Program-made: the position numbers and the translations under genes
Notes under the pieces: generated by a model
The model's database searches: none
What the model was told of the DNA's origin: nothing
Seen by the model: the letters and a program-made list of their open reading frames with translations, nothing else
DNA from: Symbiodinium natans
Lineage: Eukaryota > Sar > Dinophyceae > Suessiales > Symbiodiniaceae
Direction: 5' to 3'
Assembly: GCA_905221605.1 (NCBI GenBank)
Contig: CAJNDS010002455.1
Coordinates: forward strand, 157,501-221,500
DNA length: 64,000 bases
Shown: positions 18,975 to 31,000 of the stretch, in pieces
Position numbering within the stretch: the first letter of the stretch is position 1
Layout: each line of letters opens with the position of its first letter

Positions 18975-19556
18975 CTCTATAAAGAGTTTCCGACCCCTGG
19001 CCTCATCATGTATGTGTGAAATCACCACAGCTTGCGACGCACGCGAGTACGTCTGGCAGGGAAGGGCCTCCGCGGCTACACGGATCTCTTGGAAATTGCC
19101 AGTCTTCACAACCTCGACCATGGCATCTCGGACTTGGCAGATGTACGTGCGGCTGATGGTCTTGGTTTCCGTCAGGCCGAAATCTCTGCAAAAAGTGGCC
19201 AGCGCTTGCGGCACAGTAGTCGGGTCGCAGAAGGCTGTACGAACGACCCAAACGTTCTGAACCCTCCCATCTATTTTCAAACCCTTCGTTGCCTGCAGGT
19301 CGGCTTGCAACTGCCGGATCTTGTGTCGAAGAGTTGCGACCTTCATTTGATGCTGCCGGGCAGTAGGCGGCGACTTGGCTATCCGACCGCGCGCCGTCAT
19401 GCTTTGCTCAAACTCAGATTGCAAAGTTGCGATGACCTCCTGGATCTTGCTGCGCAAAGCGTCCGAAACCCCAGGCTGCCCAGCAAAATCTTGCAAACTT
19501 CGCTTGATTCTGCCAGCTTGTTGCTGCAGACTATTCGTTAGTAGCTTAGGAGCCAT
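18975..19556 (-). CDS. Exon 1 of transposase-like minus-strand gene (coiled-coil region)
   Basis: Starts MAPKLLTNSLQQQAGRIKRS; the ATG at 19554-19556 is chosen because the acidic/basic helical region begins there, although an in-frame ATG exists 7 codons upstream. It contains a Gln/Leu/Lys-rich stretch likely to form a coiled coil (about residues 75-100), then VWVVRTAFCDPTTVPQALA and AMVEVVKTGNFQEIR. The 194 codons end at a G|GTTTGC donor after KLFIE, in phase 0, and join in frame to 18874. The protein family is not one I can name with certainty. Confidence 0.55.
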
Positions 19557-20204
19557 GGCGCACAAGCTCAGACGCACACGGATGGCCAGTCAATATATTT
19601 CATGATTTCTTCATCGTATGCGGCTTCAAAATGAGACATCTTCTTTCACTACTCAACCGGACATGTGCCCTCAACCCATCGCAAGAGTGCTGCTGCAACA
19701 GGAGACAACAAGGAAATCCATGCGGCGGACATGTTCTACGATTGTTTTAAGCCACTGTGTTTTGCAACCTAATGTTCGTCTCTTTGTTCGTCTCTGCAAA
19801 GCTTGAGGGAGTCATCGGCAAACGACCTACCACTTCTGAAGGAGCCAAAGCTTCAGCGCGCCTGACTTTCCGATTTCCCGAGCCATGAAAAACTGACCCT
19901 AAACCCTAAACCCTAAACCCTAAACCCTAAACCCTAAACCCTAAACCTGTCAACCTGGAGGGCGAGGCAGAGATGAAGGTAGAGGCGGCGGCGGAGGAGG
20001 AGGAGGAGATCGAGGCAAGAGCGGCCTCCAACGATTAGGGCCTAGAGTGCGTTTAAGGGCTGCTTGGGGTTTAGGGTTTAGGTTTTATTGGGGCCTAGAG
20101 TGCATTTCAGGGGGAGAAACTGCGGATACGTGACGTTCAAACAGCGCAGCTGTGCTGCTGTTTTTGGTGCATGTCTGTGCAGTGTCCTTCAACCTGCAAA
20201 CGGT

Positions 20205-22085
20205 CGATTAGAAGCTGCAAGCAATGATGTGGAGATTGCAAGGAAGGTGGCAGTGCACCTCTCTTGCTACAAACTCTAAGACTATAAGTTTTGCAGCTTC
20301 AGAAGCCCTGAGCACCGTTGCTTTGTGCATGCTCCTGACAGTACCCCCTAAGCCCTAGGCCCTAAGCCAAGAATCCAAGAGAACCTCGACGTTGAAAAGG
20401 CCGAAGACGCCACAGAGGACCTCTGTCCCACGTCTGCAGATGCTCCAGCAGAGGCCTCACGACGTCGGGTAGAAGGGGATGGGGGAGGATGGGGCGCAGT
20501 CTTGCGAGCAGAGGCTGAAAGCAATGATGTGGAGGATGCCGAAAGCGCGGCGGAGAACTTACGTCCGCTCTCCGCAGAACCTCCTGCTGAGGCCCGGCAA
20601 TTGAAAGGGTGGCATTGCTGCGGCCCGCACCACCTCTCTTGTCCACAAGCTACAAACTCAGTCGTGCATTTTTCAGAAGCCCTGAACACCGTTGCTTTGT
20701 GCATGCTCCTGACAGTACCCCCTAGGCCCTAGGCCCTAAGCCAAGAATCCAAGAGAACCTCGACGTTGAAAAGGCCGAAGACGCCACAGAGGACCTCTGT
20801 CCCACGTCTGCAGATGCTCCAGCAGAGGCCTCACGACGTCGGGTAGAAGGGGATGGGGGAGGATGGGGCGCAGTCTTGCGAGCAGAGGCTGAAAGCAATG
20901 ATGTGGAGGATGCCGAAAGCGCGGCGGAGAACTTACGTCCGCTCTCCGCAGAACCTCCTGCTGAGGCCCGGCAATTGAAAGGGTGGCATTGCTGCGGCCC
21001 GCACCACCTCTCTTGTCCACAAGCTACAAACTCAGTCGTGCATTTTTCAGAAGCCCTGAACACCGTTGCTTTGTGCATGCTCCTGACAGTACCCCCTAGG
21101 CCCTAGGCCCTAAGCCAAGAATCCAAGAGAACCTCGACGTTGAAAAGGCCGAAGACGCCACAGAGGACCTCTGTCCCACGTCTGCAGATGCTCCAGCAGA
21201 GGCCTCACGACGTCGGGTAGAAGGGGATAGGGGAGGATGGGGGCGCAATCTTGCGAGCATGGACTGAAAGCAAAGATGTGGAGGATGCCGAAAGCGCGGC
21301 GGAGAACTTACGTCCGCTCTCCGCAGAACCTCCTGCTGAGGCTCGGCAATTGAAAGTGCGGCATTGCTGCGGCCCGCACCACCTCTCTTGTCCACAAGCT
21401 ACAAACTAAGTCGTGCATTTTTCAGAAGCCCTGAACACCGTTGCTTTGTGCATGCTCCTGACAGTACCCCCTAGGCCCTAGGCCCTAAGCCAAGAATCCA
21501 AGAGAACCTCGACGTTGAAAAGGCCGAAGACGCCGCAGAGGGCCTCTGTCCCACGTCTGCAGATGCTCCAGCAGAGGCCTCACGACGTCGGGTAGAAGGG
21601 GATGGGGGAGGATGGGGCGAAATCTTGCGAGCAGAGACTGAAAGCCTTGATGTGGAGGATGCCGAAAGCGCGGTGGAGAACTTACGTCCGCTCTCCGCAG
21701 AACCTCCTGCTGAGGCCCGGCAATTAAAAATGGGTGGCATTGCTGCAGCCTGCACCTCTCTTGTCCATAAGCTACGAACTACGTTATGCACTTTCAGAAG
21801 CCCTGATCACCGTTGCTTTGTGCATGCTCCTGACATCTCCTGACCATAGTACCAAGAGAACCTCGATGTTGAAAAGGCCGAAGACGCCACAGAGGACCTC
21901 TGTCCCACGTCTGCAGATGCTCCAGCAGAGGCCTCACGATGTCGGGTAGAAGGGGATGGGGGAGGATGGGGCGAAATCTTGCGAGCAGAGACTGAAAGCA
22001 ATGATGTGGAGGATGCCGAAAGCGCGGTGGAGAACTTACGTCCGCTCTCCGCAGAACCTCCTGCTGAGGCCGGCAATTGAAATGC
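20205..22085 (+). repeat. 374-bp tandem array (four units, one partial, one old diverged copy)
   Basis: Units start near 20346, 20720, 21094 and 21468 (spacing 374, 374, 375); a partial unit runs 21850-22085 and a diverged fragment lies at 20205-20340. Units 1 and 2 are nearly identical. Unit junctions contain CCCTAGGCCCTAAGCCAAG, a degenerate telomere-like word. Confidence 0.97.
20380..20608 (+). CDS. Acidic repeat exon, unit 1 (unknown protein)
   Basis: Plus-strand frame ENLDVEKAEDATEDLCPTSA...EASRRRVEGDGGGWGAVLRA...SNDVEDAESAAENLRPLSAE...EARQLK. Each unit encodes two degenerate copies of an approximately 29-residue acidic motif (DVE.AE.A.E.L.P.SA..PAEA). The equivalent segments are 20754-20982 (intact), about 21128-21356 (one extra G near 21240 breaks the frame), 21503-21728 (intact) and 21850-22080 (one C missing near 22070, giving EAGN then TGA). 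The minus strand is open too (Ser/Ala/Arg-rich), so strand choice is an inference from the internal motif repeat and from AAG/GG boundaries that resemble splice sites. Function unknown. Confidence 0.4.
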
Positions 22086-23089
22086 TTCTGACCGTACTGT
22101 GGATGGCGGAGTTTGGGCAGGATTGTGCCAGCATGCGTTGGCTCCCTTTCCCATTGCGCCCGACTGCTTCACATTGTCTACGGGCTTCGAGGTTGTCGTG
22201 GGGTCTTTCAACGCCTCGCCATGGCACGAGCCTATGCAAACAAAGGCAACACAGGGGTGAGGAGGGTGTAGGCCAGCATTGACCACGTTGAAGCTGAAGC
22301 AACTTCCTCCATCAATCTAAGTATGACCCATAGGCCAAGAGCCCCGAAGACCTAGGCAATAGGGGCTACTTAGGTACGTAGCGGCTATATAAGGTATATA
22401 TAGTGGTTATATAAGGGAGTAACACTAAGGGTCCCTTCTGAATTTCCCTCCTTATACCCCGTAATCCCACGACACCACGCTGGAAAGGCCGCGGATGCTT
22501 GTCCTAAACCCTAATCCCTAAACCCTAAACCCTAAACCCTAAACCTAAACCCTAAAACCCTAACCCCTAAACCCTAAACCCTAAAACCCTAAACCCTAAA
22601 CCCAAAAGAGATGATAACAGTGGGGTACTATAATCCCGATTAAGGACTGTTCGTAGAGGCGGGGAACATCCCAAACGAAACCCGCTGTCTGACAGCCGAA
22701 CTGCGAAGGACGAAGCGTGAGGTGTGAGAGCACCTTCCCCCAACCCTCAACCCTGAACCCTAAACCCCAAACCCTAAACCCTCAACCCTAAACCCTAAAC
22801 CTTGATGTTTGGCTCAAGCTCAACCGCTCAAGTCGCTGTTGTATAGCGTTAATTCGTTCACAAAAACGTGATCGAAGGAGCACAGGATGCGGTTCTTTCT
22901 TTTGGTGCTCCTTACACGCGCACCTTAGCCGTAGAGTATGATGATTATGGAACCTTTATCCTTTTTGGTGTAGTAGAATCCCCTTATGTTCCCAAAGGTT
23001 AACCTTTAGTTCCCCCCAGGACCCCAAACCCTAAACCCTAAACCCTAAACCAGGTTACTGGACAACTAAGGCGCTTGGTGCTTTTTCAG
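22085..23089. other. No clear gene; telomeric blocks and element remnants
   Basis: 22085-22330 is unassigned unique DNA. 22500-22610 and 22741-22803 are CCCTAAA-type blocks. 22617-22674 is half of a family B inverted-repeat element. 22925-23018 (GTAGAGTATGATGATTATGG to CAAAGGTTAACCTTTAG) matches 52841-52925. TTTGGCTCAAG at 22808-22818 equals the last 11 nt of the dinoflagellate spliced leader, possibly by chance. Confidence 0.6.
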
Positions 23090-25024
23090 GCGCCCCGGAT
23101 CCGGAGGCTTCGGCCCTGGCCGGCGACGATGCCTGCACGAACTCCGAAGAGGGTGAATGCCGCTTGGTAGCCCAGTTTGGGGTTTAGGGTTTAGGGTTTA
23201 GCCTTTTCTTCCCTTGTGGGGGGGGGCTTCAAGGTTCCCTTTATAACGTAACCAACCCCCAAAAAAAGGGGTGCCCTTATGATAATATGGTTGCTGGGCT
23301 ACCAAGGCAGCGTATCTCTGCGCCAGCTTCGACTAGGCCGCCAGGAGGCACAGACAGAAGAAGTGGACGAGGCGGGCGAGCCCATCTCCGTCATGCTGCC
23401 GTGCACCGAGCCGTCCGAGTTCGCCAGTGACTACGACTCAGGCAGCTTGGAAGAGTTCTCCTTCGCGGAGATCAAAGAGCATGTGCAGGATGAGAAAGGC
23501 AATCGTGACTGCTGGCTCCCCGGCGTCTACTACCGGGAAGCTTGGCTTCCTTCTGTCTGGCTCTTAGGACTTTAACTTCCTGGGTTTTTGGTGGAAACAA
23601 TGAGGAGACTAAACGTTAAGCTTTTAGGAGGGGTTCGGAAGTCAGCCAAGTTTGCTAAACACTAAACCCTAAACCCTAAACCCTACAGCCAAGGAAGCCA
23701 ACAATGCCATTAGCATGCCGGGCACACAGAGGACCGTCATTGGTTCTCCCGACCAATGCCAGGCCGCCTGCGCGGGCACCCCCGGCTGCGCCCACTTCTC
23801 CTGGTGGAAGGCGAGCTCGACCCAGGGTTTAGGGTTTAAGGTTCAGGATTTAGGGTTTAGGGTTAGGGCTTAGGGCTTAGGGCTTAGGGTTTAGGGTTTA
23901 GGGTTTAGGGTTTAGGGTTTAGGGTTTAGGGTTTAGGGCTAGGTACAACCCCAAGCCCAATGTAAACATAAGTTCCAAGCCCAAGAATCCCTGCCTCAAA
24001 GGTTCCCTGAACCCGAATACTCAATCCTTGGATCCTACATCCTATGCCCTAACCCCAAGCCCGAAACCCTAAACCCTAAACCCTGCACCCTAATCCCTAA
24101 ACCCTGCACCCTAAACCCTAACCCCTAAACCCCTAAACCCTAATCCCTAAACCCTAAACCCCAAACCCCAAACCCCAAACCCTAAACCCTAAACCCTAAA
24201 AAAACCCTGGCGCAAGGATGGAGGTTGCCTCATGACCAGTTCGGGTGCCCGAGGCCTCGGCCACCGTGGAGGAGTGGTCTCCGGCCCCCCAAGCTCCTTG
24301 GGGATCAGCAGGATGACCACGTTGGGGTTTAGGGTTTAGGGTTTAGGGTTTAGGGTTTAGGGTTTAGGGTTCATGTACCGTAGTAGGGTTTAGAACAGGG
24401 ATTAGATGCTTTTGAGCTTAGGGTTTATGGTCCGTGCAGCCTGATAGCGACGGGGTAGACCACAAGGCTGTGATGGAGCGGGCGCCCCCGGCGCCCCCAG
24501 TGCGCCCTCGTACGCTGGCCCCAGCGTGATGAGGGTGAAGGAGCGGGCTGGGCTCGCCCCACCCAAGGAGGTCCAGCAGTACAACGGCATTTCCTGGCCG
24601 ACCATGAAGATCACGGATCAGAAGAAGGAGTACCACATGTTTGGGGTTTTTGGCGTTAAAAAACCCCATTTGGGGTATTTGGGGTTTTTTAACGTTAAAA
24701 AGTCCCCAAATGGGATCAGAAGAAGGAGTACCACATGTTTGCCATCGGCGATTGGGGCAGCCTGATTGGAACTCAGCCAGGTCGCATGATCCATGGCTTG
24801 CTTTTGGCTGGCTCTCAGGACTTCAACTTTTGGGTTTTTGGTAGAAACTACAAACCCTAAACCCCAAACCCTGAACCCTGAACCCTAATCCTGAACCCGA
24901 TGTTCAGAAGTTAGCCAAGGATCCAGTACAAGAGTGGCCACACGGCTGGGCCGCACACCATGGCCCGCTGGCGGCTAGGATGACCATCAGTGCCCTTATT
25001 CCTTTTGTTTTTTGTTTTCTTTTT

Positions 25025-25055
<31 letters not shown>

Positions 25056-28000
25056 GGGGGGTGGTTAGGTTCCGTTAAAAACCCCCTTTAAGGAAAAAAT
25101 GGGCACGTTTTCTAATCCTAGGTTACTGGGGAACCTAGGCGGGGGCCCTGCACCACCGATCAGATGTCCGAATGCTTCGGCGGCGGCGCCTGCCCAGACA
25201 CCTGCCACTTCGTGCAAGACGTGGACTACCGCGCGCAGGTGAGTGTGGCTCGGTAGGCCCTTGGGACATTTTTTACTTTCCCTTAATGGGTTTAAGAGGA
25301 TGACTTTCACGAATGGGTTTATAAGATGATATTCAGAATTTTCCCTTAATGACCTTGTCAGGGGATCATCTTCGGGAATCTTTTTTCAGAGGGTTTTCAG
25401 AGTGGCCAGCCGAGGTGGCCACCGCCATGAAGAAGTTTGCAGCGGAGCGCGATCCGGACCTCTACATCAACGTGGGCGACAACTTCTACTGGGGAGGTGT
25501 GGGGGTTTAGGGTTCAGAGTTAGGGTTTAGGGTTTAGGGCTTTATGATAAGTAAGCGACCCCTATAAGGCACCCCCTAAGATCGTAAACCCCCAGGTGTG
25601 AACACCTTCTGTGGGACGCCGATGGACAAGATCCACCCAGTGACGGCTCACCAGTTCCGGGAGATTTTCGAGAACGTCTACCATGGCAAAGGCGTGGATG
25701 GGAAGCCCTGGCTGAGTGTTCTTGGCAACCACGACTACGGCGGCTTCCAGTTCCTTGGTAGCCCAGTGGTACCCTTGACTCCCCTTTTTTTAGGGTTATC
25801 AGGACCAGGAGTAGGCCGTTTCAGGTCCCCTCCTACCCCCCTTAAAACCAAAAAGGGCGCCCTTTTTTTCTAGGTTCCTCCTGGGTCTAGTTATGGGTTC
25901 CCTTACAAAGTAACCAATGCAAAAATGGGTGGCCTTATGGCTTATGACAACATGGTTACTGGGCTACCAAGATTCAACACCAAGGTTCCAGGGTTAAGGG
26001 TTAGGGTACAGGGTTTAGGGTTTGGGGTTTAGGGTTTAGGGTTTAGGGTTTAGGGTTTAGGGTTTAGGGTTTAGGGTTTAGGGTTTAGGGTTTGGGGTTT
26101 GGGGTTTGGGGTTTGGGGCTGATGATATGGCTGCTGGGCTACCAAGGTTCAACAAGGCCTGGGATCAGCAGATCGCCTACACCTGGGCCAGCGACCGCTG
26201 GGTCATGCCGGGGCAGTACTTCATGCAGCGGGTGGCTTGGTAGGTTTAGGGTTTAGGGTTTAGGGTTTAGGGTTTAGGGTTTAGGGTTTAGGGTTTAGGG
26301 TTTAGGGTTTAGGGTTTAGGGTTTAGGGTTTAGGGTTCAAGGTCCCCTTAGAAAGGAACCAACCCCAAGAAATCGGGTGCCCTTATTGTAATATGGTTAC
26401 TGGGCTACCCAGGTGGAGTATCCCGACTTCTCCGTGGAGATCTTCATGATCGACACAAATATGATGGACTCCCATCCCAAGCACCTGGGACTGGCCCTAA
26501 ACCTAAACCCTGAACCCCAAACCCTAAACCCTAAACGGGTTTAGGGCTTAGGGCTTAGGGCTTGGGGTTTCGAGCCGAAGTCAAAACAGTCTAGGAACCC
26601 TTGCTCTTACCCTGGCTTGCTGAGAAACCTGCAGAGTTTAGGACAAGACCCCCTATCAGAAAAAATTGGGGTTTGTGGTTTAGGCTACGAGCCCAGAGAA
26701 AGCCCTAAATCCTAAACCCTTAGGCCGAAGCCCTAAGACCTAAATCCTAAACCCTTAGGCCCTAAACCCTATACCTTAAACCCTAAACCCTAAACCCCAG
26801 GAGCGCAGACCCGAACCACAACATCTGCGGCGCCAAGAAGAATCCGCCGGGCGCCACCTGCGCAGCGACGGGTGGTCCGAAGGACTTGGATGACTGCTTC
26901 TGGGCTTTGGGTTTAGGGTTTAGGGTTTAGACGGTTTAGCTTCTGGGCGTGTTTTGTTTCTTTTGGTTTCGCATTTGGAGGGTAGAGTTGAGGGGTTTGG
27001 GGTTTAGGGGCTTAGGGGCTTAGGATTAATTAGATCTTCAGGTTTTGTTGGGCCCAAGAGAGCGAGAAAGAGGGCCGCCTGGAGGCCTCGCAAAGGCCCC
27101 CAAAATGCCCGAAAGTTGGGATGTCCCCCATTAGACTAACAGTCCTTAGTAGTGCTTAGGGTTTAGGGTTTAGGGTTTCGGGTGGGGGTACTATAATCCC
27201 TACTAAGGTTAGTATAAGGGGGAAAATCCTAACCCGAAAGGTTAGAAGGCCTCAACAGGCCCCAGATAAAGAAGGTTGAATTATATAGGGGCCTCCAGAA
27301 TTAGAACCATTAAGGTTTTCGGGTCATGTTGGTAGAATTACAGGGGCCACAAGGGAATACTATTCGCAATTATTCCGACCTCTATATTAGGTTCTAAGGT
27401 CCCAGAAAATGAAGGTTAGGCTCTACACGTCAAACTCTCGGTCAAAACGGGTCGGTCAGACTTGCGGACAGTTTCTATGAGCCACATAAACCCCCCAAAA
27501 CCCTAACAGTCTCCATGAACCACTTGAAAACCTAAACCCAAGACCTCAGAAACTCCAAATCGCCCCCCCAAAAAAGCCTTCAGCCAAAGGCTTCAAGTTC
27601 ATGTGGGACACCTGGCGACTTGGATGCAGGGCCGGAGGGCTTGAAGGTTGGTTTAGGGTTTAGGGTTTAGGGTTTAGGGTTTAGGGTTTAGGGTTTAGGG
27701 TTTAGGGTTTAGGGTTTAGGGTTTAGGGTTGCTAGGTGGGCCGGGATATGGTAGATTTTCCCTCGTTGGGTTCTTTTGAAGGAATACTTTTCAGAGGGGT
27801 TTTAAGGGTCATCCTATGGTCTAGGCTGCACGGCGCAGGGCTTTGGGTGTATACATCCTAGGGTTTGTCGCCTTTGTAGGGCTTGGAGGACTTCTAGGGC
27901 TGGTGGCGCTGATAGAGTTTAAAGCCCGGCGGGCTTCAAACCCGTAGCCCGTAAGCCTCAATTTGGCGTTGCGGAGCAGCACTAATCAGTGTTTTTTAGG

Positions 28001-31000
28001 GTGTTAAAGGAGAGTAGATCAGGACTTTGGGCTACCATCCCTCCCTTGAAAAGGATGCCCGGCTGTTAAGGTAGGGTTCAGAGAGCATGGTGGTCCCGAG
28101 AAGAACACGTTTGCCGCTATCAAGGTTTAACCTCTTTTCCCCTTGATTATTGGAGAAGTAAGATGGGGGGGTTAAGAAATGCCCGCCCAAGGAGAAGCGA
28201 GAAGAAGTGGACGGAGAAGAAACTCGAGGAGTCGAGCGGCCCCAAATCATAAACACTAGGGTTGTGGGGTTTTGGGGGTGTAGGTTGGGATGTTCCCCCT
28301 TCTGCTAACAGTCCTTAATTGGGATTACAACAGGGCGTACTACTAAACCCAAAATCGCATTTCGGGTTTAGGGATGTGCAGATCCCTTGGTTGCGCTTTG
28401 GGGGGTGGGGGGGGCCCTAAACCCTAAACCCTAAACCCTACTAAACCCTAAACCCTGGGAGGGAGTCCCTGATTACGTGCACCCCTCTACTTTTTTCATC
28501 GGAAGAGGAGCCTTCACTTCGGGGAAGCCTAAATCTCGGGATTGGAGTGCACCCGTAGCCCAGATCTCTGCCATAGTGGGGTAGCATGTTGAGTTGTTTT
28601 AGGGTACTTGAGCTCAACAAGGAATGGACAACTGATTTGTTGGTACCATCCCGACCGTGAAATAGAGATGATCTACCCTGACCGCCAACATCCTAAACCC
28701 AAAACCGTAAACCCAACATCCTAAACCCTCTAAGCCCAAAACTTTAAACCCCTGAAAACTCTTCTTGAAACCCCCTCAAATATCCCATGAATCCGTTGAA
28801 AAACCCTAAGATCGTTGACCCTAAACCCTGTAGGGTTCTAGACCCTAAGCCTCAAAGCAATGAACCCAAAGGTCGTAAACCCTGGGGCCCTAAAACTTAA
28901 GGTTGAGGGTTTAGGGTTTAGGGTTTAGCGTTCAGCATCTCAAGTCCAAGCATTCACTAGTCAAGCAATTACTCTAGGAAAATACCCACCCGCCCAAAGA
29001 ATCCCACAACATTAAGAAATATTTTACTTATAGAACGACCTTGCCCATGCCCAGTAAAACGGCGACCTTGCCCAGTAAAACAGCGACCTTGCCCAGTAAA
29101 ACGGCGACCTTGCCCAGTAAAACGGCGACCTTGCCCAGTAAAACAGCGACCTTGCCCAGTAAAACGGCGACCTTGCCCAGTAAAACGGCGACCTTGCCCA
29201 GTAAAACTGCGACCTTCGGACACCCCCCCCTGCCCAGTAAAAATGCTACCTTCGGCCCCGAAGGTCGCCGTTGTACTGGGCAAGGTCGCCGTTTTACTGG
29301 GCAAGGTCGCCGTTTTACTGGGCAAGGTCAGTTCGGTCAAAAAAATCGACCTTGCCCGGTAAAACGGCGACCTTGCCCAGTAATCGGCGACCTTCGGGGT
29401 CCAAGGTCGCATTTTTACTGGGCAGGGGCGGAAGGTCGCCGTTTTACTGGGCAAGGTCGCCGTTTTACTGGGCAAGGTCGGTTTTTTTGACCGAACTGAC
29501 CTTGCCCAGTAAAACGGCGACCTTGCCCAGTAAAACGGCGACCTTGCCCAGTAACTCCTTAACATTTAAATTATATATGAAAGAGAGGTTTAGGGTTTAG
29601 GGTTTAGGGTTTAGGGTGAGTCGGAGAGGAGTCGACGGCCGACTGGCAGATCATCGCCACACACTTCCAGTGCGGTCACCAGGCGGAGTGGTGCCATGGT
29701 GGTTCTGGCAGCGTTTCGGGTTTGAAGGCCTAAATGCTAAGGGTTTTAGGGTTTAGGGTTTGGGGTTTAGGGTTCAGGGCAAACTCACTTCAGAAAGACT
29801 GTGTAGGATAGTAAGCAACGACCCACCGGTGAGATTATGAACCCTACAACTGGTTGAACTCCAGACTCTGCCAAGCGCAAGAAAGAGCAGCCGAGGTACA
29901 GAGAGCCTTGGTAGCCCTGTGGTACCCTTGTCCCTTCTTTTGGTTCAAGGTTCTCTTTATAAAGTAACCAGCCAAAAAAACGGTGCCCCTTTGTGACACG
30001 GGCTGCCAAGGAGCTGCACACGAAGCTTGGGCTGGACCTCTTGGTGACAGGCCACACCCACGTTCAGTCCATTTTCGACAAGTGGGACAACCTGGCAGGG
30101 CTGACCTGCTTCTTGGCTAGCTTTCCTGGTTTAGTGTTTAAGGTTTAGGGTTTAGGGTTTAGGGTTTAGGGTTTAGGGTTCAGGGCATTCTCTAAATCAC
30201 GGACACTGTTGCGTACCCATTATATGACTCTCCGTACTAAAATATAGCCCCTTCAGACGCTAATCCTAATTCAGAGAACTACCCATGTAATACCCCTAAA
30301 CCCTGGAAAACCCTGATTCCTAAACCCTACACCCTAAACCCGAAACCCGAAACCCTAAACCTTAGTTAGAGAACTACCCTTGTAATGCCGCTAAACCTAA
30401 ACCATAAAAACCTTAATTCCCAAACCCTAAACCCTAAACCCCTTAGTTAGAGATACTAACCCATGTTTCTTTCTGAGTGTTTTGAACCAAAAACCCTAAT
30501 TCCTAAACCCTAAACCCTAACCCCCTAGTTAGAGAAACTAGCCATGCAATACCCCTAAACCCGAAACCCGAAACCCTAAACCCTAAACCCCTTCGTTAGA
30601 GAAGCTAGCCATGTTTCTTTCTGAATGTTTTGGTGGCCAAGGCTTCATCACGGGAGGCGGCGGCGGAATCACCTCGGAAGTGTCGCCAGAACCAGGGACC
30701 GCCTGGTGGTTTCGGGTTATTTTGGGGTTGTAGGGGTTTAGCGTGTGGGTTTAAGGTGTGAGTTTAGGGTTTAGGATTTCGGGTTTAGGGCTTGGGGTTT
30801 AGGGATTACGGTTTAGGCTTTAAGGACTTTCCTGTTTTGCGCAGCTTCATGTGTAACCAAAAGGAACCTAGCCTTAAATCACAAACTGACGAAGTTTTTT
30901 CTTCTTTCCTGGGTTACCCTACACCCTAAACTGTTCAAGTATAATTCATTTGGCATGTGTTGTTTGCTCGGCATAGCGCGGAGTTCGGACACTTCTCTCA

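Noticed and set aside
20348-21078. Minus-strand 118-codon ORFs in the 374-bp array
   Set aside because: They are Ser/Ala/Arg-rich complements of the acidic plus-strand frame, which has an internal motif repeat; kept only as an alternative.
29041-29555. CRISPR-like array
   Set aside because: The 21-bp units are contiguous or in opposite orientations with no unique spacers of constant length, and no cas genes are near. The setting is a eukaryotic intron.
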